This document shows, one piece after another, positions 1 through 6,295 of a stretch of 26,345 nucleotides of DNA. The stretch spans positions 1-26,345 of IMG/VR virus record IMGVR_UViG_3300034375_007308. One strand, 5' to 3'. Every line of letters begins with the position of its first letter. Within the stretch, counting starts at the first letter, position 1. The notes under the pieces were generated by a model that was given only the letters and a program-made list of their open reading frames with translations, was not told the DNA's origin and did no database searches. This DNA comes from a virus. Made by a program: the position numbers and the translations under genes.

Positions 1-1211
1 GTACGTCAAAAGAGTGGTGCGCTTCGCTGCACCCGTACCTCGTTGATGATGAGATCGAACTGCACGGCGTGGTCATTCCAGACGTTAGAATCTCGGCAAC
101 GACGGCTAATCCTCTGACCGGCCTCGATTCTCGGTCGGGCGTCAAACACGCGGTCTACGGTGCTACCAAACTAGCGATGAAGACAATAGCGACGCCAATG
201 GAGAGATTGCCTAAGATCCTCTACAGTACGGGGTGTGTCACGGAGCCCAACTACTCGCAAACCAAGGCGGGTAATCTGGCAGATTTTCACCATTCGATGA
301 GCGCAATCATTATCGAACAGGATGTGAAGAAGCGTACCTTCATACGATCAGTCACTTGGGACGGCGAATGCTTTATCGACATTGATACGATGTATACTCA
401 AGAAGACTGGTTTCCCGCTGCCCCTTGGCTGGCGCTCGTGACAGGTGATGAACATGCTTGGTTCGTTGACCCCAAGGTCAAGGCGGCAACCTATATGAAT
501 TCAGACTCGATGGTCTGCGTGGGCCGACCCGAGGTCGTGGTGCGACATGACGTACTTGATTGTTACAGCGTCTCGCACCACCACGAAGGGAATGGCGTGA
601 TTCAGAGGAACAAAGCAATCTTCGGCTGGGGCGACTTGCGCAAGGAGCTTGACGATACACTTGAGTATATAAGAGAAACGTCAACCGAGGACTTTACGAA
701 TCTGATAGTATCGTCAAACCACAACGACCACCTAACCCAATGGCTTGCAAGGGGGGAACGTGGCGTAACGCCCGAAAACGCATTGCTCTACCACGAGTTG
801 ATGGTAAAGGTGCTGCGATCCGCCGAGCGGCACGAAACAGGCGTTTCGACGATCAACCCATTCGAGGCTTATGCGGAGGAATACTTTGGGCCGGAGGAGG
901 TGTCGATCGAGTTCCTGAGCCCTCGAAAGGGATACATGATCCACGATATTGACGTGAGTCAGCACGGCCACAATGGGCCAAACGGTGTGCGCGGATCCTT
1001 GACAAATCTGTCAAAGATTGGTATCAAGACAGTTATTGGGCATTCGCACTCGCCCGGGATCATGGGTGGATGTTGGCAGGTCGGCACTAGCTCACGGTAT
1101 GACCTTGAGTATCTCAAGGGGCCGTCGAGCTGGCTGCAAGCCCATTGCGTGATCCACGCAAACGGCAAACGACAGATGTTGCCGATCATCGACGGGAAGT
1201 GGCGTCGGTAA
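1..1211 (+). CDS. Metallophosphoesterase-fold phage protein, 5' end outside window
   Basis: The reading frame is open from nt 3 with no stop, so the true start lies left of the window; the GTG at 69 is only the first in-frame start codon and is not credible as the start, because the residues before it (nt 3-68) look like ordinary protein. The five calcineurin-like metallophosphoesterase motifs appear in order: DEH (about nt 445-453), HDVLD (about 543-560), SNHND (about 712-728), an isolated HGH (about 960-970) and GHSHS (about 1039-1053). These residues bind two metal ions in the family, so a phosphodiesterase or phosphatase activity, possibly on nucleic acid, is expected. The layout reminds me of the T5 A1-type DNA-transfer/host-DNA-degradation proteins, but that is recollection rather than demonstrated homology. 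It sits just upstream of the primase-helicase and ends 34 bases before it. The fold assignment is fairly secure; the biological role is not. Confidence 0.72.
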   Translation, partial: TSKEWCASLHPYLVDDEIELHGVVIPDVRISATTANPLTGLDSRSGVKHAVYGATKLAMKTIATPMERLPKILYSTGCVTEPNYSQTKAGNLADFHHSMSAIIIEQDVKKRTFIRSVTWDGECFIDIDTMYTQEDWFPAAPWLALVTGDEHAWFVDPKVKAATYMNSDSMVCVGRPEVVVRHDVLDCYSVSHHHEGNGVIQRNKAIFGWGDLRKELDDTLEYIRETSTEDFTNLIVSSNHNDHLTQWLARGERGVTPENALLYHELMVKVLRSAERHETGVSTINPFEAYAEEYFGPEEVSIEFLSPRKGYMIHDIDVSQHGHNGPNGVRGSLTNLSKIGIKTVIGHSHSPGIMGGCWQVGTSSRYDLEYLKGPSSWLQAHCVIHANGKRQMLPIIDGKWRR

Positions 1212-1236
1212 ACAAAAACAAAAATTGTGCCAGAAT
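1208..1236 (+). promoter_or_regulatory. Repeated promoter-like element, copy 1
   Basis: GTAAAC at 1208-1213, a 14-nt spacer, then TGCCAGAAT at 1228-1236. The same two blocks with the same spacer occur at 5458 and 12473. Read as a promoter, TGC followed by a CATAAT-like hexamer is an extended -10, with the GTAAAC block 17 nt upstream in the -35 position. The GTAAAC block overlaps the TAA stop of the upstream gene. The primase-helicase ATG is only 10 nt past the last base, so transcription from here would give an almost leaderless mRNA. Confidence 0.5.
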
Positions 1237-1245
1237 AGGGGACAT

Positions 1246-3417
1246 ATGAGCGCAACAATTTACAACGAAGAGTGTTTTGCCTTCTACCAGCGTCGGATGG
1301 ATCAGTTGATCCCTCTGAACAGGTGGGACTATGTTGACGAGAAGGGTAAGGTGCGTGGCAAGTCGCCGAGAGATACTGATTGGCGATCCAAGCAGTATTC
1401 TTCAGCCGCCATCACCAACGCGATCGAGTCGGGGAGCAATCTAGGCTTCCGTCTTTCTGAGCGCGATCTCGTCGTCGATATGGACCCGCGAAACATGGAA
1501 GTTTCGTTGGAAGATGCCATCGACTACTTGTCCAAAGAGTTCGGAATGGATATGGAGTCTGCCCCGGCAGTAGTGACCGGAAGCGGTGGTCTGCATTTCT
1601 ATTTCTCGATTCCGGAAGCATGGGTTGGCGTCCGGCTGATGAACGAGATGGAAAAGCTGCCCGGCGTCGAGTTCAAGGGCGTTGGCCGTCAGGTTGTTGC
1701 AGCAGGGTCGAGGCACCCGAATGGCAGCCAGTACGACCCCGGAGAGGGAAACACGCTCGACTCGATGCCGGAGGCATCCACTATCTTGCTGACGGCGCTC
1801 CGAAAGCCGGAACTTGAAACCTCGGCGGTAGAGGTCGAGATTTCCTGCGAGCAGTTGGCAGAGATGCTGAGCTGTCTTGACCCGACCAACTACGCCTCGA
1901 ATGACTCTTGGCTCAAGATGGCTATGTCTTGCCATTCAGCTACGGGCGGTCTGGGAGTCGAGGAGTTTATCGCTTGGTCGATTCTCGACCCCTACTACGC
2001 CGATGACGCAGAGGTCATTCGGGATCGTTGGGAGAGTTTTCGAGGGAACGGAATCACGGCTGCGACTCTTTTTCGGGAGTTGGTGAACGCCGGGCACGGC
2101 GATTTGATTCGCGAAAATCCGGAGAAAGCGTTTACTGTTAGCCTCTCGGAGTCGGATCAGGAGCAGCTACGCAAGAGTGCCGAAGCTGCGCGTAAGCAGG
2201 CCGACACTCACGCGGTGTTTGAATGTGCCAGAGATGGGCGGCCCAAGCGTACTGTCGATAACACGAAGATTGCGATCAAAGCCCTCGGTATCGTTGCGCG
2301 CCGAAATCTGCTGACCGACACCAACTTCATCGAAGGTGATCTGAGCATTCTGACCCACTACTACCCAGATGCTTCTGGGCAGGTGGATGATGACTTTCTG
2401 CACGGAGTTCGATCGGCGATCACGGCTAACTTCTACTTCGAGCCTAGCTTGGCGCAAGTGTCGGAAGCCCTCTCCGCTCTATCTTTGTTGAAGCCGTACC
2501 ACCCGATTCGAGAATATCTGGATGACCTTGAGTGGGATGGAAACGATCGAATCAGCGATTTCTTCACTCGATACTGCGGAGCCCCGCCTTCGATGTATGC
2601 GACCGGCGTGGCCGAGATCTTTTTCAAGGCAGCGGTGGGTCGAGTGTACCGACCCGGTATCAAGTTTGACACGATGGTTGTTCTGGAAGGAACGCAGGGT
2701 TGCGGCAAGTCTAGCCTCGTGCGAATCCTCGGAGGCGAACACGCTCTTGAAGGATTGCCCAACAAATCGGATCTGAATCACAAGGACGTGATTCAGTCCA
2801 TCCAAGGGCATTGGATTGTTGAGATCGAAGAGCTTGCGGCGATGCGAAAGACCGATGTGGATTCGATGAAAGCATTTCTGAGCCGTACTTCCGACAAGGC
2901 CCGGTTTGCGTATGCGCGCGAGGCCAAGGAGTATCCGAGGCAATGCGTGTTTATTGGAACTACGAATGATGCCCAGTATCTGCTGGATTCTACGGGCAAT
3001 CGTAGGTTTCTGCCGATTGCGGTAGAGTCCATTCACTTGCAGCAGTTGAGAGACGATCGAGATCAGATCTGGGCGCAGGCTATGACGATGTGGCGTCGCC
3101 GACCGACACCGCAAGCGTTGATGCTTCCTGAGTCTCTGTGGAACAATGCCCGAGAGGAGCAGGCAGCTAGGCGGTTGCATGATCCGGTCGAGTCCAAGCT
3201 GCTGATGGTTCTGGCCAATGCGGAAGAGAACGGCCTCGACTTCCTGTCGATCGACGATCTGATGGAAAAAGTCTTTTCCAAGATGCCCGGGCAGGGAGAT
3301 CAATCTGATGTTCGCCGACTGACGCGAGCCATTCAAGCTATCTCCGATACGTCGAACTGGCGAAACGGTCGAAAGCAGGTTGGCGAGCAGATCATCAAAG
3401 GTGTTCAGAAAAGATGA
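1246..3417 (+). CDS. Bifunctional primase-polymerase / VirE-type helicase
   Basis: Replicative primase fused to a helicase-type ATPase. The N-terminal prim-pol domain carries the acidic pair VDMD (D78, D80) and the following SGGLHFYF strand (about residues 111-118), as in bifunctional primase/polymerases. The C-terminal half is a virulence-associated-E/D5-like P-loop ATPase: Walker A GTQGCGKSS (G482-S490, K488), an acidic EIEE Walker-B-like strand at about 526-529, and the VirE-type sequence ending TTNDAQYL then GNRRFLPI. The ATG at 1246 is preferred over the GTG at 1225 because AGGGG lies 5 nt upstream of it; this gives 723 aa. The last codon overlaps the next gene by 4 bases (ATGA). It probably primes and unwinds DNA for the family A polymerase downstream. 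No separate DnaB-type helicase is present in the window, so this protein may fill that role. Confidence 0.9.
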   Translation: MSATIYNEECFAFYQRRMDQLIPLNRWDYVDEKGKVRGKSPRDTDWRSKQYSSAAITNAIESGSNLGFRLSERDLVVDMDPRNMEVSLEDAIDYLSKEFGMDMESAPAVVTGSGGLHFYFSIPEAWVGVRLMNEMEKLPGVEFKGVGRQVVAAGSRHPNGSQYDPGEGNTLDSMPEASTILLTALRKPELETSAVEVEISCEQLAEMLSCLDPTNYASNDSWLKMAMSCHSATGGLGVEEFIAWSILDPYYADDAEVIRDRWESFRGNGITAATLFRELVNAGHGDLIRENPEKAFTVSLSESDQEQLRKSAEAARKQADTHAVFECARDGRPKRTVDNTKIAIKALGIVARRNLLTDTNFIEGDLSILTHYYPDASGQVDDDFLHGVRSAITANFYFEPSLAQVSEALSALSLLKPYHPIREYLDDLEWDGNDRISDFFTRYCGAPPSMYATGVAEIFFKAAVGRVYRPGIKFDTMVVLEGTQGCGKSSLVRILGGEHALEGLPNKSDLNHKDVIQSIQGHWIVEIEELAAMRKTDVDSMKAFLSRTSDKARFAYAREAKEYPRQCVFIGTTNDAQYLLDSTGNRRFLPIAVESIHLQQLRDDRDQIWAQAMTMWRRRPTPQALMLPESLWNNAREEQAARRLHDPVESKLLMVLANAEENGLDFLSIDDLMEKVFSKMPGQGDQSDVRRLTRAIQAISDTSNWRNGRKQVGEQIIKGVQKR

Positions 3418-3803
3418 CCGCAGATGATTGGGCAATTAGAGCCCACGAGACTGTCCACGCTTCAGAAGTAGTCGCGCAGAATTATTCGACTTTTGATGAC
3501 AAAGGCAACGCTATAGGATCTCCGGTTCAGGTAACGGCCAGAAAGACACAAGCAGACGTTCAAGCAAGCCTTGACTACGATCTGAAGACTGCTTACTCTA
3601 AATTTCTCGATACGGGAATCCATGCATATATCTATTTTGGTAAGGTAGTGGCGGGATTCACGATCAAAGAGCTTGTGACTTTTGGAGAGGCAGATAAAAA
3701 CCCAGACAGTCCCGACACCGAATGGAAGGTTAGGGAGTGCATTGAGCTAGGCCGAACAGAATGGAGGATGGCCCTCTTTCGCATCGGTATAAAAGCAGAC
3801 TAG
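3414..3803 (+). CDS. Hypothetical protein, 129 aa
   Basis: Not recognised. The ATG overlaps the TGA of the primase-helicase by 4 bases (ATGA), implying translational coupling, and the stop lies 7 bases before the next gene. The product is soluble, mixed alpha/beta, with no signal peptide or membrane segment. The middle (FLDTGIHAYIYFGKVVAGF) could form two beta strands, and the C-terminal third is rich in charged residues. Position within the replication operon suggests an accessory role in replication or an early anti-host function, but nothing in the sequence decides between them. Confidence 0.75.
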   Translation: MTADDWAIRAHETVHASEVVAQNYSTFDDKGNAIGSPVQVTARKTQADVQASLDYDLKTAYSKFLDTGIHAYIYFGKVVAGFTIKELVTFGEADKNPDSPDTEWKVRECIELGRTEWRMALFRIGIKAD

Positions 3804-3810
3804 GAGAAAC

Positions 3811-4110
3811 ATGCAGATCACCATCGACCTCGGAAAAGACTTCTTCTCGGCTATCAGCGACGCGGTTGCTGAAGGCATTCGACGCGCGAACCAGCCTGCA
3901 AAACCCGAGAAGGTCATCAAGAAGACTGCGGGCGACCTCATCAAGCTGGTGAACGAGTCGGTCAAGGACGTGGACCCGCAGAAGGGCAAGCAGAACCGCG
4001 AGATTATCAAAGCGGTTTTCGCAGAGCATGGGGCCTCGAAGGTTCCGGAAGTGCCCGACAACGAGATCGGCGAAGTGTGTCGCAAGATCGAGGAGCGTCG
4101 AGTTGCCTAG
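3811..4110 (+). CDS. Hypothetical protein, 99 aa, lysine-rich
   Basis: Not recognised. It has a clear ribosome binding site, AGGAG then AAAC directly before the ATG. The product is soluble, with a lysine-rich helical centre (about residues 28-60) that would suit nucleic-acid or protein binding, and no membrane segment. Its last codons overlap the TTG start of the DUF2800-type nuclease by 8 bases, so the two are probably translated together. Many DUF2800-containing phage cassettes have a small gene here, but I cannot assign a family. Confidence 0.75.
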   Translation: MQITIDLGKDFFSAISDAVAEGIRRANQPAKPEKVIKKTAGDLIKLVNESVKDVDPQKGKQNREIIKAVFAEHGASKVPEVPDNEIGEVCRKIEERRVA

Positions 4111-5455
4111 TCATTCAAACTTAGGTGCATCGTCGATGTACCGATGGTCTAACTGCACGATGAGCCCTTCGCTCATTAGCACCTTAGACCCCTCGTTGAG
4201 TAATCGCTCAAGTAGAGCGGCGGAGGAAGGCTCCGCCGCTCATCGGCTTTGTGACCTTGGAGTGCAATGGATTGCCGAACAGTTGAATCTCGGCACTCCC
4301 AAGTCTGCTCTACGCGGAGTGCTACTCGTAAACCTGATCGGAACGCAGATCGCCCAGATGAAAACCCGAGACGCCTTCGAGGTTGTAGGGCGGGATCCAT
4401 TCTCTACTGATATGATCTGCTACCCCCATGAAGTAAAACTCGACTGGGAGTTCAACGTATTCACCTGCGACGAGGAGATGCAGAGAGGCGTTCGACGCTA
4501 TCTCGAAGAGGTTCTGGCCGCCATTGATGAATGCGAATCGGCGTGCCCGGTAGTGCGATCCGAATCGAGAGCCTATCCGCTTCTAGGTAGGCAGGACGTT
4601 TTCGGCACATCCGATTGCATTATCTACGACGAGACGACTCAAAAACTGTGGGTACTGGATTTCAAATTCGGCCGACGTATCGTTTCGGCTATTGACAACC
4701 CTCAAGCATTGTTTTACGCAGCCGGGGCGATGAATGAGCTTCGTCTATCCGGAGACTGCGAAGTAGTTCTAAAGATCGTTCAGCCGAGAGTTGAGTTTGC
4801 TGACGGTCGAGATATTTCAGATCAATTCCTTACCGGCGATCAGGTTCTGGATTGGATCCAGTATACCTTGCAACCGGCGATTCAAGACTGTGAGACTCCA
4901 GCGCGAGCTGAATACAAGATCGGGACATGGTGCGAATTTTGCCCGGCTGCGGCCATGTGCCCGCTGATGCAAAAGGAAGCCCTACGATCGGCGCAGAAAG
5001 CCTTTGCAGATGATCTCGACGTTTTGGCTTTCGAGGACATACCGGACGTTGAGCTTATCATGCCCGACGCCGACGACCCGGACCAGCTTGCGGCAGCCCT
5101 CAAGATCGCGGCTGTTTTGGAGATCTGGACTTCCAGAGTCCGAGAGACTGCTGATGTGGTCGGCAAGAAGATGAGCATCCCCGGCTTCAAACTGGTGAGA
5201 AAACAGACCAAGCGCCGCTGGAAAAATGAGGATGCGGTATTGCAAGCGTTGGAGGAGTCTGGTACAATAGCTACTGGAACGGCACCCACCAAACCTCTGA
5301 CGCCCAATCAGATGGAGAAGTCTGGGGCGCTGACCCAAGACCAGATCGACGAGCTTTCTGTCAAGCCGGACGGCGGCCTGACGCTGGCTCCCGATGGAGA
5401 CCGCCGAAAGGCAGTCGAACCGGCCGTAAATGCTTTTCCCTCGATTGAGGATTAA
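4103..5455 (+). CDS. DUF2800-type RecB-like (PD-(D/E)XK) nuclease, TTG start
   Basis: Predicted single-strand/recombination exonuclease of the phage DUF2800 family, which normally precedes DUF2815 and a family A polymerase as it does here. The N-terminus after the TTG at 4103 matches the family opening, with a serine-rich stretch leading to RWSNC, then AAEEGSAAHRLCD. The TTG has GAGGAG upstream with 7-nt spacing; a longer frame back to 4028 runs through the previous gene and lacks the family pattern. The nuclease core shows RQDVFGTSD (D165, D171) and LDFKFG (D186, K188). Four cysteines, C18 and C277-x2-C280-x5-C286, match the split arrangement that holds a 4Fe-4S cluster in AddB and Cas4-like nucleases. 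The product is 450 aa and the C-terminal 100 residues are charged and probably flexible. A sigma70-like promoter for the next gene lies inside it. Confidence 0.88.
   Translation: MPSHSNLGASSMYRWSNCTMSPSLISTLDPSLSNRSSRAAEEGSAAHRLCDLGVQWIAEQLNLGTPKSALRGVLLVNLIGTQIAQMKTRDAFEVVGRDPFSTDMICYPHEVKLDWEFNVFTCDEEMQRGVRRYLEEVLAAIDECESACPVVRSESRAYPLLGRQDVFGTSDCIIYDETTQKLWVLDFKFGRRIVSAIDNPQALFYAAGAMNELRLSGDCEVVLKIVQPRVEFADGRDISDQFLTGDQVLDWIQYTLQPAIQDCETPARAEYKIGTWCEFCPAAAMCPLMQKEALRSAQKAFADDLDVLAFEDIPDVELIMPDADDPDQLAAALKIAAVLEIWTSRVRETADVVGKKMSIPGFKLVRKQTKRRWKNEDAVLQALEESGTIATGTAPTKPLTPNQMEKSGALTQDQIDELSVKPDGGLTLAPDGDRRKAVEPAVNAFPSIED
5240..5268 (+). promoter_or_regulatory. Sigma70-like promoter inside the DUF2800 gene
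   Basis: TTGCAA at 5240-5245, a 17-nt spacer ending in TGG, then TACAAT at 5263-5268. This is a close match to a host sigma70 promoter with an extended -10 (TGG before the hexamer). It lies about 280 nt upstream of the DUF2815 ssDNA-binding gene, whose product is usually needed in large amounts, so an internal promoter is plausible. It is a coding-region match only and could be chance. Confidence 0.4.
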
Positions 5456-5457
5456 AG

Positions 5458-5486
5458 GTAAACGGCGCAAGACATTATGCCATAAT
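5458..5486 (+). promoter_or_regulatory. Repeated promoter-like element, copy 2
   Basis: GTAAAC at 5458-5463, a 14-nt spacer, then TGCCATAAT at 5478-5486, identical in layout to copies at 1208 and 12473. This copy is in a true intergenic gap of 93 bases, three bases after the DUF2800 stop. The -10-like part also lies in a small inverted repeat, CATTAT-GCC-ATAATG (5473-5487). Used as a promoter it would give a leader of about 55 nt before the DUF2815 ATG, with a GGAGC/GCTCC hairpin (5502-5517) in that leader. Confidence 0.55.
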
Positions 5487-5548
5487 GCTCTTGTCATCGA
5501 CGGAGCAATTTCGCTCCAAACTACTGACTAACTGCTAAAGGAGGCCAC

Positions 5549-6073
5549 ATGGCCAATTCGACCCGCAAGGTTATCACTCCCGTAGGAACGCTTTCGTTCC
5601 CGAGCCTTGCCGAGCCCAACGAGAAGGGCAAGTACGGCGCGAGCATCGTGTTCTCGCCGGGCACGGACCTTACCGATCTTCAGGCCCTCATCGACGAGGC
5701 TCTGAACACGATCGTTCCGTCCGGCGTCAACAAGAAGGCCATCAAGCTGCCGATGCAGCGGGATGGCGCGGAGAAGGAGCAGTACGGCGGACCCTACGTC
5801 CCCGGCGCTCGTTTCTTCGAGGCCAAGACCAACTTCCCTCCGGGCATCGTGGACGCCAAGCGTTCTCCGATTCTCGATGTGAAGAGCGAGTGCTACCCCG
5901 GCGCTCAGGTGCGCTTGCAGGTCCACGCCTTCTACTACGACGTGGATGGGTCGAAGGGGATCGCTTTCGGACTCGATAACGTCCAGAAGGCGGGCGAGGG
6001 TGAGCGCCTCGACAATGTGCAGAAGGCAGAGGACGTGTTCGATGAGATCGACACGAGCGACCTGATCGGCTAA
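5549..6073 (+). CDS. DUF2815-type single-stranded DNA-binding protein
   Basis: Phage SSB-like protein that coats ssDNA for the neighbouring nuclease, primase-helicase and polymerase. The N-terminal TPVGTLSFPSL opening, the KYGASIVF strand, the GARFFEAKTNFPPGIVD segment and the FGLDNVQKA near the end are typical of DUF2815 proteins, which have an OB-like beta architecture. The start has the best ribosome site in the window (AAAGGAGG, 5 nt before ATG). Length 174 aa is normal for the family. Two oddities: the heptapeptide LDNVQKA is duplicated 12 residues apart (142-148 and 154-160), and the C-terminus is an acidic tail (EDVFDEIDTSDLIG) with hydrophobic residues at the tip, resembling the protein-docking tail of bacterial SSB. 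A hairpin follows the stop. Confidence 0.87.
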   Translation: MANSTRKVITPVGTLSFPSLAEPNEKGKYGASIVFSPGTDLTDLQALIDEALNTIVPSGVNKKAIKLPMQRDGAEKEQYGGPYVPGARFFEAKTNFPPGIVDAKRSPILDVKSECYPGAQVRLQVHAFYYDVDGSKGIAFGLDNVQKAGEGERLDNVQKAEDVFDEIDTSDLIG

Positions 6074-6080
6074 CGTCCTC

Positions 6081-6107
6081 GGTCGCCTAGCCTTGCGCTA
6101 GGAGACC
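6081..6107 (+). promoter_or_regulatory. Stem-loop after the ssDNA-binding gene
   Basis: GGTC-G-CCTAGC (6081-6091), loop CTTGC (6092-6096), GCTAGG-A-GACC (6097-6107): ten base pairs with one G/A mismatch. There is no U-tract after it, so it is unlikely to be a complete intrinsic terminator; mRNA 3'-end protection or attenuation is more plausible. It starts 8 nt after the stop codon. Confidence 0.55.
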
Positions 6108-6112
6108 TCTGG

Positions 6113-6168
6113 AGCCCCACGATGCGAGAAGCTGTGATTCATATCATCGTTTCGGCCATCGTGGGGCT
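6113..6168 (+). promoter_or_regulatory. Long-range hairpin covering a start codon, terminator-like
   Basis: AGCCCCACGATG (6113-6124) is perfectly complementary to CATCGTGGGGCT (6157-6168): 12 bp with a 32-nt loop, followed by TTCTA. The left arm contains the ATG at 6122 of the small membrane ORF and part of its GGAG. It may act as a weak intrinsic terminator between the SSB-like gene and the polymerase, or it may restrict translation of the small ORF. Confidence 0.55.
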
Positions 6169-6295
6169 TTCTACATATATGGTAGAGGAACACCTGTTTC
6201 AGCAGGAGCAGGAAAATCTGCACGATACCCTCATCCATGTGATAGATTCACAACGAATCATGCTGGAGCATTGTTATGAAAGTGGCGACGATTGA
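6122..6295 (+). CDS. Small one-TM membrane protein, 57 aa
   Basis: A 57-codon ORF filling the gap between the SSB-like gene and the polymerase, overlapping the polymerase start by 20 bases. It has GGAG 7 nt before the ATG. Residues about 4-20 (AVIHIIVSAIVGLSTYM) form one hydrophobic helix; the rest is polar and helical, rich in Glu, Gln and His. Such small N-anchored proteins are common early-phage products, sometimes involved in membrane attachment, inhibition of host functions or superinfection exclusion, but no family is recognised. The start codon lies in a 12-bp hairpin, which either regulates it or argues against it being translated. Confidence 0.5.
   Translation: MREAVIHIIVSAIVGLSTYMVEEHLFQQEQENLHDTLIHVIDSQRIMLEHCYESGDD

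Noticed and set aside
4028-4102. Upstream extension of the DUF2800 frame to the ATG at 4028.
   Set aside because: This part overlaps the previous gene and encodes an Arg/Ser-rich stretch unlike the family; the TTG at 4103 has a good ribosome site and the family N-terminus.
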